Part shown: one piece after another, positions 43,196 to 51,322 of the stretch
Layout of the letters: each line of letters begins with the position of its first letter
Numbering within the stretch: position 1 is the stretch's first letter
Notes under the pieces: model-generated
Database searches by the model: none
Told to the model about the DNA's origin: nothing
The model's input: only the letters and a program-made list of their open reading frames with translations
Made by a program: the position numbers and the translations under genes
Source of the DNA: an uncultured Clostridia bacterium
GTDB lineage: Bacteria; Bacillota; Clostridia; Christensenellales; UBA1242
DNA length: 64,000 bases
Assembly: GCA_934777505.1 (NCBI GenBank)
Contig: CAKVNM010000001.1
Coordinates: 1-64,000, forward strand
Reading direction: 5' to 3'

Positions 43196-44092
43196 ATGGG
43201 ATTTTTTAGTAAAATTTTCTCAGGACTCAAAAAAACCAAAGACAGCCTTGCAAAAAAACTTTCAATGATTTTTGGTAATGGCGAACTCACTGATGAGTTT
43301 TTTGAAGACCTTGAATACACTTTGATTTCAAGTGATATTGGCGTTGAAACAACTGGCGAAATAATCAAAGATGTTCGTGCTGAGTGCAAAAAGAAAAAAA
43401 TCAAAACTCAGGATGAGTTTAAGCAAGTTTTAAAAAATTCAATCGTCAAAATTTTGAACGAAGTTGAAGCAATCAGCGATGACTACCCAAAAGCAATCAT
43501 GCTCCTTGGAGTTAACGGCGTTGGCAAGACTACCGCTATTGGAAAACTTGCAAACTACTATAAAAATCAAAAAAAGAGCGTTGTCATGGCAGCGGGTGAT
43601 ACTTTTAGAGCAGCCGCAAGCGACCAACTTACAATCTGGGCAGACAGAGCAAAAGTTAGGATTGTTAAGCAAGCCGAAGGGGCAGACAGTGCAAGTGTTG
43701 TTTTTGACGCTGTAACAAGTGCAAAAGCAAAAAAAGATGATGTTCTTTTAATCGACACAGCGGGCAGACTTCACAACAAAGTCAACCTTATGGAAGAACT
43801 TAAAAAAATCAGCAAAGTTGTAACAAATCAGTGGCCAGAATGTAACTATAAAAAATTCATCGTGCTTGACGCAACAACTGGTCAAAATGCCATTCCTCAA
43901 GTTGAATATTTTAATGAAGCAGTTGGGCTAGACGGAATTATTTTGACCAAACTTGACGGCACAAGCAAGGGCGGAGTTGTGATTGAAATTGTAAACAAAC
44001 TTCACATTCCAATCGTGTTTGTTGGCGTTGGCGAAGGCATTGACGATTTGCTTCCATTTAACACAGAAGAATTTGTTGACGCTATTATTTAA
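43196..44092 (+). CDS. ftsY: Signal recognition particle receptor FtsY
   Basis: A 298-residue SRP GTPase. It has an N domain (1-85), then the G domain with G1 GVNGVGKTT, the insertion-box GDTFRAAASDQL, G3 DTAGRLHNK, G4 TKLDGTSKGG and the C-terminal VGVGEGIDDL, all intact. It lacks the long acidic A domain, as in most Firmicutes. It docks ribosome-SRP complexes at the membrane. GGAG precedes the ATG; the gene follows smc, as in most Clostridia. A terminator follows, so the usual ylxM-ffh pair is not adjacent. Confidence 0.97.
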   Translation: MGFFSKIFSGLKKTKDSLAKKLSMIFGNGELTDEFFEDLEYTLISSDIGVETTGEIIKDVRAECKKKKIKTQDEFKQVLKNSIVKILNEVEAISDDYPKAIMLLGVNGVGKTTAIGKLANYYKNQKKSVVMAAGDTFRAAASDQLTIWADRAKVRIVKQAEGADSASVVFDAVTSAKAKKDDVLLIDTAGRLHNKVNLMEELKKISKVVTNQWPECNYKKFIVLDATTGQNAIPQVEYFNEAVGLDGIILTKLDGTSKGGVVIEIVNKLHIPIVFVGVGEGIDDLLPFNTEEFVDAII

Positions 44093-44099
44093 TACATAA

Positions 44100-44128
44100 A
44101 AAATCGGGAAGTTTTCTCGATTTTTTTT
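44100..44128 (+). terminator. Terminator after ftsY
   Basis: AAATCGgGAA/TTCtCGATTT hairpin with eight T. The 200 bp after it, to 44324, are A/T-rich and hold no gene that I can support. Confidence 0.75.
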
Positions 44129-44321
44129 GTTTAAAATTTTTTATTTTTACTCACAAAACTTTACATTATGATTTAAAAAAGTGTTTTGATTTATATCATT
44201 TTAAAATCACATATTTTTTTATGATTTCTTGAAAAATTCTAAAATTTTTGTGATTTTAAGTGCAAAACGGCATAAAAAATGCAAAAAAAACATCAAAACT
44301 AATGAAAAATTTGCAAATATA

Positions 44322-44330
44322 TGCTATAAT
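44322..44330 (+). promoter_or_regulatory. Extended -10 box, leaderless glycosylase start
   Basis: TGCTATAAT followed by six bases and the ATG at 44337; no ribosome site. Confidence 0.65.
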
Positions 44331-44336
44331 GTTCAC

Positions 44337-45206
44337 ATGAAATACATAAAGCAATCAAACAAAATTATAATTCAAGATTTAACCGAATTTAATCCCGAAC
44401 AAATACTAGAATGTGGTCAAGTTTTTAGGTATACAAAGTGTGACGAAGTCTATCAAGTTTTTAGTGCAAACAAAACTGCATATATCGTTCCAACAAAAGA
44501 TAATTTGTCGCAACTTTGCGGATACGAAATTGTAACAGACGATGTCGATTATTTTGAAAATTACTTTGACTTAAAACAAGATTATGCTAGTTTAAAATCG
44601 CAGATTTTGAAAATTCAAAACAGTGATTTTATGCGTAACGCAATCAACTTTGGCAGTGGCATAAGACTGCTTAATCAAGACCACACGGAAACCATAATTT
44701 CGTTCGTAATTTCACAAAACAACAATATTAAACGAATTCAACAAATCATCGAAAAAATTTGTCAAAAATTTGGCACAAACATGGGTGGATTTTATGCGTT
44801 TCCAACCATAGAACAACTGTCAAAAGCCACAAGTGACAACTTTAAAAACATGGGTGCTGGATATAGAGCCACATATCTTGTTAATGTTATCAAATTTTTG
44901 CAAACTTTTGATAGTAATTCGTTTGAAAAATTGTCGCAAGATGAGCAACTCGGCGTTTTGCTTTCCGTTAACGGGATTGGTCCAAAAGTTGCCGATTGCA
45001 TTTTGCTTTTTGGCTATCACAACATGACAGTTTTTCCAGTCGACACTTGGATTGAAAAGGTTTACAAAGAGTACTTTTTTGGCACTGGCGACTCTTCAAA
45101 ACTTGACCGAAAACAAATACGCAAAAATCTGGTCAGCAGGTTTGGAAATATGTCTGGCTATGCTCAGCAATATTTGTTTTACTATCAGCGTTCCAGCAAA
45201 AAGTAG
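44337..45206 (+). CDS. Ogg1-type 8-oxoguanine DNA glycosylase
   Basis: A 289-residue HhH-GPD glycosylase of the Ogg1/AlkA branch. The N-terminal TATA-box-like domain starts LTEFNPEQILECGQVFRY, as in Ogg1. The helix-hairpin-helix is VNGIGPKVADCILL, with the Schiff-base Lys in PKVADC, and the catalytic Asp follows in VFPVDTWI. Both are present, so it should cut oxidised guanine and nick DNA. The ATG at 44337 is preferred over an earlier in-frame TTG (44229) because a -10 box lies 6 nt before it and the extension is low-complexity. Confidence 0.88.
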   Translation: MKYIKQSNKIIIQDLTEFNPEQILECGQVFRYTKCDEVYQVFSANKTAYIVPTKDNLSQLCGYEIVTDDVDYFENYFDLKQDYASLKSQILKIQNSDFMRNAINFGSGIRLLNQDHTETIISFVISQNNNIKRIQQIIEKICQKFGTNMGGFYAFPTIEQLSKATSDNFKNMGAGYRATYLVNVIKFLQTFDSNSFEKLSQDEQLGVLLSVNGIGPKVADCILLFGYHNMTVFPVDTWIEKVYKEYFFGTGDSSKLDRKQIRKNLVSRFGNMSGYAQQYLFYYQRSSKK

Positions 45207-45245
45207 GAAATAGCAAAAAAATTAAAAAAATTTTTAAAATGAGTA

Positions 45246-45274
45246 TTTACATTTTGCAAATCATAATGTATAAT
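45246..45274 (+). promoter_or_regulatory. Promoter of the nfeD-floA operon
   Basis: TTTACA, 17-bp spacer, TATAAT with TG one base before it; AAGGAGA follows before the ATG at 45297. Confidence 0.75.
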
Positions 45275-45296
45275 ATCATCATAAAGGAGAGATACC

Positions 45297-45818
45297 ATGC
45301 TAGAAGCGTTAACGACTTTGTTTGCAGGCACTTATGGATTGGTTACGGCAATATGCTTAACAGTCGGGCTTGTATTACTCGCGATTGAAATTTTTATTCC
45401 CGGATTTGGAGTCTGTGGAATTACTGGCATTGTACTCTTAGTTTTCTCAGTTGTGTTCAGGATTGCAACAAGCGGAAACTTTCTTCACTTTTTGTATTTG
45501 CTCATCATAATCTTACTTGCGGTGGGACTTGTGGTGCTAATAACAATCAGGAGTGCAAGATATGGGTTGATTTCCAAAACACCGATTGTAGAAAATTCAA
45601 CAGCAATTCCAAAAGACTACGGTTCAAACGAAAAAAACTTTGGCTTTTTGGTTAATAAAGTTGGAACAACAAAAACCATTTGCAAACCTATTGGCAAAAT
45701 GGAAATTGACAACATCGAATATCAGGTTATTTCAAACGGAGATTATATCGAAGCGGGCGAAAAGGTTAGAGTTGTTGAAGTTGACGGCGACACGATTGTC
45801 GTAAAAAAGGAGAAATAA
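45297..45818 (+). CDS. NfeD-family membrane protein
   Basis: A 173-residue protein with three to four N-terminal helices (about 10-85), including [21 protein letters not shown], and a C-terminal OB-fold domain (about 120-172) with [18 protein letters not shown] and [17 protein letters not shown]. This is the short NfeD form without the protease domain. It is paired with flotillins in many bacteria, and FloA follows after 10 nt. Confidence 0.9.
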   Translation: MLEALTTLFAGTYGLVTAICLTVGLVLLAIEIFIPGFGVCGITGIVLLVFSVVFRIATSGNFLHFLYLLIIILLAVGLVVLITIRSARYGLISKTPIVENSTAIPKDYGSNEKNFGFLVNKVGTTKTICKPIGKMEIDNIEYQVISNGDYIEAGEKVRVVEVDGDTIVVKKEK

Positions 45819-45828
45819 GGAGAATATT

Positions 45829-46842
45829 ATGAATATTGGATTATTACTAGCAGGACAATTCCAAATTTGGATAGCAGTTGTTCTCGGTATCGTTTTGCTA
45901 CTACTCATCATCTTCTTTGCAGTAGTACCACTAAGAACATGGTTTAGATGCTTGGTTTCTGGCACATATCTTGGTATGTCAAGACTAATCGGCATGAAAC
46001 TTAGAAGAATCAATGTAGACCTTGTTATTGACGCCTACATTAACGCAAAAAAAGCAGGTCTTGATATTAATATCAACGAACTAGAAACTCACGCAATGGC
46101 AGGCGGTAATGTTAGTGCCGTTGTGTCTGCATTAATCAGCGCACACAGTGCAAAAATTCCGCTAACAACAGACGCAGCCAAGGCAATAGACCTTGCTGGT
46201 CGTGATGTTTTGAAAGCGGTTAAAGAAAGTGTTACACCAAAGGTTATTAGAACTCCATCAATCAGCGCAGTTGCAAAAGATGGTATCGAACTAAAAGTTT
46301 TGGTAAAGGTAACCGTAAAAACAAACCTTAACAAACTTGTTGGTGGTGCGGGCGAAGAAACAATTATCTCCCGTGTTGGCGAAGGTATCGTAACAACAAT
46401 CGGTTCTGCTCAAACTCACGAAGAAGTTTTGGAAAACCCAGATTTGATTTCACAAGCAGTTTTGGATAAAGGTCTTGATGACGGCACAGCATTCCAAATT
46501 TTGTCTATTGATATTGCCGATATTGATGTTGGCGATAACATCGGTGCAGAACTTAAAAAGCTTGCTGCCCAAGCAGAAAAGGAAATCGCCGAAGCAAAGG
46601 CTGCCGAAAGACGAGCAATGGCTATTGCTGCCGAACAAGAAATGAAGGCAAAAACTCAGGAAATGAAAGCAACTGTTGTCGAAGCAGAAGCAGAAGTCCC
46701 AAAGGCAATCGCAGAAGCATTCAAAAACGGCAAACTTGGCGTTATGGACTATTACAGAGTTCAAAATGTCATGGCTGATACAGACATGAGAAAGTCAATC
46801 GCAAATCCTCAAAAAGATAGCAGAGATGACGACAACGATTAA
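45829..46842 (+). CDS. floA: Flotillin-like protein FloA
   Basis: A 337-residue lipid-raft scaffold. One N-terminal membrane hairpin (about 8-30) is followed by the SPFH/PHB-like domain and the YqfA-specific sequence ([20 protein letters not shown], then GVDISINELE-like [14 protein letters not shown]). A C-terminal coiled coil is rich in Ala and Glu ([15 protein letters not shown]). FloA assembles membrane domains and affects secretion and shape. GGAG precedes the ATG. The nfeD-floA pair is conserved in Firmicutes. Confidence 0.95.
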   Translation: MNIGLLLAGQFQIWIAVVLGIVLLLLIIFFAVVPLRTWFRCLVSGTYLGMSRLIGMKLRRINVDLVIDAYINAKKAGLDININELETHAMAGGNVSAVVSALISAHSAKIPLTTDAAKAIDLAGRDVLKAVKESVTPKVIRTPSISAVAKDGIELKVLVKVTVKTNLNKLVGGAGEETIISRVGEGIVTTIGSAQTHEEVLENPDLISQAVLDKGLDDGTAFQILSIDIADIDVGDNIGAELKKLAAQAEKEIAEAKAAERRAMAIAAEQEMKAKTQEMKATVVEAEAEVPKAIAEAFKNGKLGVMDYYRVQNVMADTDMRKSIANPQKDSRDDDND

Positions 46843-46859
46843 TCATAGGAAGGCTTAAT

Positions 46860-47288
46860 ATGTCACCATTAGAAATTAGCATTATTGTAATATTTTCGGC
46901 TGGGACTTTACTAGCCTTCCTTTTGTATTTTATTAATTCTCAAAAGATAAAAAAGGCAAAGAAAAAACAAGCAGAAGCCGAAAAACAAAAGCAGGAAGAA
47001 GAAAAGAAAGCCGAAGAAAAGGCCAAAAAAGATAGCGAAAAGGAAAAAGCTTCTTCAAAAAAAGATGTGGTCGAAGCCGTTGCCGACAACTCGGCTCAGC
47101 CAGCAGTTGCAATTGTTGAAGAAAACACTCAGCAAGAGCAACCTAGCACCGAAACCCTAAACGGAAAGGTGGAAGAAAAAACTCCTGCCAAAGCAAAGAA
47201 AACTAAGTCAATCAAACAGCAAATCGACAACCTTTCACCAGAACTCAAAGCAATTCTTTTAACGGATATAATCAAGCCAAAATATTAA
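46860..47288 (+). CDS. Single-helix membrane protein with charged tail
   Basis: A 142-residue protein: one N-terminal helix (about 4-24), then a long Lys/Glu-rich coil (KKAKKKQAEAEKQKQEEEKK and on), a Gln/Glu-rich linker, and a short conserved-looking C-terminus IKQQIDNLSPELKAIL. I do not recognise the family. It is third in the nfeD-floA operon (18 nt after floA, with AGGAAGG), where Bacillus has yqfB, so it may be a membrane partner of the flotillin. A terminator overlaps its stop codon. Confidence 0.65.
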   Translation: MSPLEISIIVIFSAGTLLAFLLYFINSQKIKKAKKKQAEAEKQKQEEEKKAEEKAKKDSEKEKASSKKDVVEAVADNSAQPAVAIVEENTQQEQPSTETLNGKVEEKTPAKAKKTKSIKQQIDNLSPELKAILLTDIIKPKY

Positions 47289-47313
47289 AACAGATTTTAA
47301 AAATCTGTTTTTT
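47286..47313 (+). terminator. Terminator of the nfeD-floA operon
   Basis: AAAACAGATTTT/AAAATCTGTTTT hairpin and T-run starting in the stop codon. Confidence 0.85.
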
Positions 47314-47355
47314 TAATCAAAAACTATTTTAATTCTTTTTAAAAAAAGTTGGTCA

Positions 47356-47361
47356 TATAAA
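47356..47361 (+). promoter_or_regulatory. -10 box, leaderless yqfC start
   Basis: TATAAA followed by six bases and the ATG at 47368; no ribosome site. In Bacillus this operon is transcribed by sigma-E, so a sporulation sigma factor could also read here. Confidence 0.5.
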
Positions 47362-47367
47362 TATTAT

Positions 47368-47622
47368 ATGTTTGATTTTATTAACGAGATTGAAGAAATA
47401 AAAAACATAACCAAAGGTTATCGCTATCAAAATTTTGGTGGCGAGATTTTGGTGGTTCAGGGCTACAAAGATATTCTGCTTTTGGAAGACGAAAATGTAG
47501 TGTTAAAACTCAAAACTGGCGAACTGCAAGTTATGGGCAAAAATCTTAGTGTAACCGAGTTTAGCACAAATTCGATTGTCATAAAAGGCAAAATTGATAG
47601 CGTTGAAAGTGTGGGTGCGTGA
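47368..47622 (+). CDS. yqfC: YqfC/YabP family sporulation protein
   Basis: An 84-residue beta-rich protein of the YabP/YqfC family. The recognisable part is NFGGEILVVQGYKDILLLEDENVVLKLK and the C-terminal NSIVIKGKID strand. In Bacillus yqfC and yqfD are made in the mother cell early in sporulation; their role is not known in detail. It overlaps yqfD by one base (TGATG) and has no ribosome site. Its presence supports a spore-forming lineage. Confidence 0.85.
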   Translation: MFDFINEIEEIKNITKGYRYQNFGGEILVVQGYKDILLLEDENVVLKLKTGELQVMGKNLSVTEFSTNSIVIKGKIDSVESVGA

Positions 47623-48740
47623 TGGGCAAGTGCAGAGTAAAAATTCACGGTGTGAACATATCAAAACTGTTCAAATTGCTCAAAAAAAACAATATCGAAA
47701 TGTTTGGCATTGAGCGAACGGACTACAAAACCATATTTTTTACCGTCAAGGCAAGCAAACTAAAAAAACTTTTTGCTATTTTAAAAAACTCATGCTATAC
47801 TATTAGCGTAGAAAAATACTACGGAACAATAAAATATTTGCAGTTTTTAAAAAAACGATTTGGCTATGTTATCGGTGCAGTTGTTTTTGCAAGCATTTTG
47901 ATTTTGAGCAACTTTTTCGTGAGCGATGTTAAGGTCTATGGCACAAAAACAATTAGTCCAGCCGAAATTTTGCTAACTTTGGAAAAAAGCGGACTAAAAA
48001 AAGGTGCAATTCTTAGCAAGTTTTCGACAGACGAAATTTGTGCAATCCTAGACAAAAACTTTGAGAATATCAGCCTTGTTAGTGTTATAAAAAAAGGCAC
48101 GCAAGTTGTTATTAACATCAAAGAAAAGCAGACGATAGACGAAAGTTTTGATGTGTCGAATAAAGACATTATCGCCACCAAGGACGGCAAAATTTTGGAA
48201 ATCAATGTGGTGCAAGGAACGGCAAACTTTAAGCAAGGCGAGTGCTTTAAAGCGGGCGATATTTTGGTTAGTGGCTCGTTTAAAGATATTCACGGCAATG
48301 TGGTAGATTGCAAGGCACAGGCTAGCATAAAAGCCTTGATATCGTATGAAACATCGCAAGACTATCTTGGAAGTTACACGGCGAATGTTAGGACTGGCAA
48401 AAGCATAACAAACAGCAGTTTTTCTATTTTTGGCAAAGAATTTTTGTCATCAAACAAAAAGGTCAGTTTTGAGAACTATGAAGTTGTAAAAACCGAAAAA
48501 ATGCTTTTTAACAACAACTTTTTGCCACTAAAAATTATTTCGACAACATATTTTGAGTTGGAACAAAAATTGGTGGAACAAAGTTTTGAAAACGACAAAA
48601 ATTCGATAATTGACAACTTGAAATCTAAAACGCACGATTTGGTCAAGGACAAAAAGATTGAAAACGAGTACGAAAAGATTGAAAAAATCGAAAATGGCTA
48701 CAATGTTAAGTATATTGTTGAAGTAGTAGAAGAAATTTAG
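47622..48740 (+). CDS. yqfD: Sporulation protein YqfD
   Basis: A 372-residue membrane protein. An N-terminal cytosolic domain (1-75) leads to one membrane helix (about 85-103), followed by a large external domain with VKVYGTKTISPAEILLTLEKSGLKKGA and GDILVSGSFKDIHGNVV. This is the YqfD pattern. I chose the ATG at 47622 overlapping the yqfC stop; a GTG one codon before is possible. Conserved between yqfC and phoH-ybeY in Firmicutes; phoH is missing here. Confidence 0.9.
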   Translation: MGKCRVKIHGVNISKLFKLLKKNNIEMFGIERTDYKTIFFTVKASKLKKLFAILKNSCYTISVEKYYGTIKYLQFLKKRFGYVIGAVVFASILILSNFFVSDVKVYGTKTISPAEILLTLEKSGLKKGAILSKFSTDEICAILDKNFENISLVSVIKKGTQVVINIKEKQTIDESFDVSNKDIIATKDGKILEINVVQGTANFKQGECFKAGDILVSGSFKDIHGNVVDCKAQASIKALISYETSQDYLGSYTANVRTGKSITNSSFSIFGKEFLSSNKKVSFENYEVVKTEKMLFNNNFLPLKIISTTYFELEQKLVEQSFENDKNSIIDNLKSKTHDLVKDKKIENEYEKIEKIENGYNVKYIVEVVEEI

Positions 48741-48749
48741 GAGTTAAAT

Positions 48750-49235
48750 ATGATAGAATTTACAGGCGAGCAATTATCACGCAAGCAACTAAGATTATTC
48801 AAAAGAATTGGCAACACGGCACTAAAAATGGCAGGTCAAAAACCACACAAAATTCAAGTGTGTGTAAAATTTGTTTATGACGATGAAATGCAGGAACTTA
48901 ACAAGGAAACTCGTGGAATAGACAGTGCGACCGATGTTTTGTCGTTTCCAAATCTTAACGACCAATTTAACAAAGACATCAACGCAAAAACTTTCCCAGA
49001 TGATGTTAACCCAGAAAACGGCAAAGTTATGCTTGGTGATATTGTAATCAATCTAAATCGTGCCGAAGAACAGGCAGGAAGTTTTGGCCACAGTTTGACC
49101 CGAGAAATCGGCTATTTGCTCGTTCATGGACTTCTACATTTGATGGGCTACGACCATGTTGACGAACTTGATGCAAAACTCATGTTTGCGCAAACCGAAA
49201 GAGTACTTGCAAAATTCAAATTAAAAAGAGCATAA
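48750..49235 (+). CDS. ybeY: Endoribonuclease YbeY
   Basis: A 161-residue metal-dependent rRNA maturation RNase. The zinc site HGLLHLMGYDH (His, His, His spaced as HxxxHxxxxxH) is intact near residue 130. DSATDVLSFP near residue 58 is the second family motif, and GDIVINL follows. Slightly longer insert than usual between them (NDQFNKDINAKTFPDDVNPENG). AGGAG precedes the ATG. It cuts the 3' end of 16S rRNA and helps ribosome quality control. Confidence 0.95.
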   Translation: MIEFTGEQLSRKQLRLFKRIGNTALKMAGQKPHKIQVCVKFVYDDEMQELNKETRGIDSATDVLSFPNLNDQFNKDINAKTFPDDVNPENGKVMLGDIVINLNRAEEQAGSFGHSLTREIGYLLVHGLLHLMGYDHVDELDAKLMFAQTERVLAKFKLKRA

Positions 49236-49256
49236 GTGACATTTTGTCACTTTTTT
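49234..49256 (+). terminator. Terminator after ybeY
   Basis: AAGTGACA/TGTCACTT hairpin with a TTT loop and six T. Confidence 0.75.
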
Positions 49257-49304
49257 GTTGGAAAAATCAGGCCTTTTGATATATACTACTTCTAGGAGAA
49301 AATT

Positions 49305-50195
49305 ATGTTTAAATCAGGATTTGTATCAATTTTAGGACGCCCAAATGTTGGCAAAAGCACACTGCTCAACAAACTTTTAAAGCAAAAAGTTTCGATAGTT
49401 TCGCCAAAGCCACAGACGACCCGAAATAGTATTACAGGCATTTTGAACGGCAAGGATTATCAAATTGTGTTTTTGGACACACCGGGTATTCACAAACCAA
49501 AAAACAAACTAGACAACTACATGGCAAAAGAAATTGAGCAGTCTTCGCAAGGCGTTGACCTTATTTTATACCTTCTTGATGCAACCAAGCCATTTTTTGC
49601 CGAAGAAATCGAAAATATCACTTACTACGCAAACAGTAATGTGCCACTAATCGTGGTTGTTAACAAAATTGACGATGCCGATTATGCAAAACTTTTTCCA
49701 CAACTTCAAAAACTTAATAGTTTGGAAAAGGTTAAGGAAATTGTGCCAATTTCTGCAAAAACAGGCAAGAACACCGAAGACCTACTAAGCGTGATTTTAA
49801 AATACATAAAAGAAGGCCCTTGCTACTATCCACAAGATATTCCAACCGACAAAAGCGAAATTTTTTTGGCTGGCGAAATCGTTAGGGAAAAAGCACTTTG
49901 GCTTCTAAACGAAGAAATCCCACACGGAATTGCGGTTGTGGTTAATAGTTTTAAACAGCACGAAAATCTTGCCAAGATTGACGCAAGCATTGTGTGCGAA
50001 AAGGAAAATCATAAAAAAATTATAATCGGTCATGACGGAGCAAAACTAAAAGAGATTGCCGAAAAGTCAAGAGTCGAAATGGAAAAAATCTTTGGCGAAA
50101 AAGTATTCCTTTCGCTTTGGGTAAAAGTCAAAGACAAGTGGAGAGACAACAGTCTTGATGTTGGCAATTTGGGCTACGATATAAAAAAATTGTAA
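49305..50195 (+). CDS. era: GTPase Era
   Basis: A 296-residue ribosome-assembly GTPase. G1 GRPNVGKST (about 12-20), the switch motif SPKPQTTRNSI, G3 DTPGIH, G4 NKID and G5 SAKTGKN are all present. The C-terminal KH domain has HKKIIIGHDGAKLKEI. Era binds the 3' end of 16S rRNA, which YbeY upstream processes. AGGAG precedes the ATG. Confidence 0.97.
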   Translation: MFKSGFVSILGRPNVGKSTLLNKLLKQKVSIVSPKPQTTRNSITGILNGKDYQIVFLDTPGIHKPKNKLDNYMAKEIEQSSQGVDLILYLLDATKPFFAEEIENITYYANSNVPLIVVVNKIDDADYAKLFPQLQKLNSLEKVKEIVPISAKTGKNTEDLLSVILKYIKEGPCYYPQDIPTDKSEIFLAGEIVREKALWLLNEEIPHGIAVVVNSFKQHENLAKIDASIVCEKENHKKIIIGHDGAKLKEIAEKSRVEMEKIFGEKVFLSLWVKVKDKWRDNSLDVGNLGYDIKKL

Positions 50196-50301
50196 AATCT
50201 TAAAAATTTTGCAAATTGGCTTGATTTTAGTAAACTTTTTATAAAAATTTTCGTATAATATTTATGTAATAACAAAATCTATTAACATGGAGAATAATAT
50301 T

Positions 50302-50454
50302 ATGTCATGGTCAAAGAGAACTCAGTCGCTTTGGAAAGCATTTGAAGATGCAGTGCTTTGTCGTGACAAAAAACAGTTTGAAATTTTTGTCGAATTTATA
50401 AAATCTCAGTTGATGGACAAACAAAATCAAGAAGAAAACGAATTAGCATATTAA
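50302..50454 (+). CDS. YqzL-like small protein between era and recO
   Basis: A 50-residue gene, too short for default gene finding. It begins MSWSKRTQSLWKAF and is followed by a helix (KKQFEIFVEFIKSQ) and an acidic tail. GGAG lies 8 nt before the ATG and its stop overlaps the recO start (TAATG). Bacillus has the small gene yqzL at exactly this place with a similar W-x-x-F helix. Function unknown. Confidence 0.7.
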   Translation: MSWSKRTQSLWKAFEDAVLCRDKKQFEIFVEFIKSQLMDKQNQEENELAY

Positions 50455-51182
50455 TGGAAGAATTTTTAACTAAGGCAATAGTATTGTCCAGCGTTGATTT
50501 TAAGGAAAAGGACAAGCAGGTAACATTATTTACACTAGATAGCGGTAAGATTACCGCTGTTTTAAAAGGCTGTAAAAACCCAAAAGCCAAGTTAAAGTTT
50601 GCGTTTAGTCCATTTTGTTTTGCCGAGTTCCAACTTGTGCAAAAAGGCAATTTTAACACTATTATTAATGCCACATTAATCGACTCGTTTTTTGACCTTT
50701 CCACCAACTATGACAACTATATTTTGGCAAGCGTTATGCTAGAAATCACGCAGAATGTTGTAAAATTCGGCGAGCCTGATTATCCACTTTTTGTTGCACT
50801 GCTTGGAAGCCTTAAATCCATTTGTTATGAACAAAAAAATGCAAAAATTGTGCTGGCAAAATTTTGCTTGCAAACGCTAGAAAATTTGGGTTATAAACTG
50901 CAATTTGACGACTGTTCAAGATGCAATATGCCTTTTATGCACGACAAATTTTTGGATATGTCTAGTGGAGAATTTGTTTGCCCTAATTGCAAAAATCTTT
51001 CTTGCGAAAAGGTCAGCAATCTTGCGTTTAATTCGCTAAAAATTATCAATTCAACGCCCATTGAACGCTTTGAAACAATCAAAATTCAACCAGTAGCACT
51101 TGACGAAATTTTGAGTTCGCTTTTGACAAATATTGAATGTAGAGTGGAGCGAAAATTGTCGTCAAAAAAAATGATTTTGTAA
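50454..51182 (+). CDS. recO: DNA repair protein RecO
   Basis: A 242-residue protein with an N-terminal OB fold (TKAIVLSSVDFKEKDKQVTLFT), a helical middle and a zinc finger CSRC...CPNC (about 159-182). RecO loads RecA onto SSB-coated DNA together with RecR. It starts on the stop codon of the yqzL-like gene (TAATG), so translation is coupled. Usual neighbour of era in Firmicutes. Confidence 0.93.
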   Translation: MEEFLTKAIVLSSVDFKEKDKQVTLFTLDSGKITAVLKGCKNPKAKLKFAFSPFCFAEFQLVQKGNFNTIINATLIDSFFDLSTNYDNYILASVMLEITQNVVKFGEPDYPLFVALLGSLKSICYEQKNAKIVLAKFCLQTLENLGYKLQFDDCSRCNMPFMHDKFLDMSSGEFVCPNCKNLSCEKVSNLAFNSLKIINSTPIERFETIKIQPVALDEILSSLLTNIECRVERKLSSKKMIL

Positions 51183-51183
51183 A

Positions 51184-51210
51184 AGTCCTAACTTTGTTAG
51201 GATTTTTTTT
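51184..51210 (+). terminator. Terminator after recO
   Basis: TCCTAAC/GTTAGGA hairpin with a TTT loop and eight T. Confidence 0.85.
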
Positions 51211-51240
51211 ATTAATTTTGATTTTTGCCTATTTTTTGTT

Positions 51241-51269
51241 TTAGAAAATATGTGGTTATAAAATATAAT
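51241..51269 (+). promoter_or_regulatory. Promoter of ppdK
   Basis: TTAGAA, 17-bp spacer, TATAAT; AAGGAGA follows before the ATG. Confidence 0.5.
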
Positions 51270-51322
51270 GATTGCGTTAAATAGATTATATTTGGCAATA
51301 ATAACAAAAAGGAGATTACTAA

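Noticed and set aside
44229..44336. 36-codon N-terminal extension of the glycosylase
   Set aside because: Low-complexity Lys/Asn sequence, begins at TTG without a ribosome site, and contains the -10 box.
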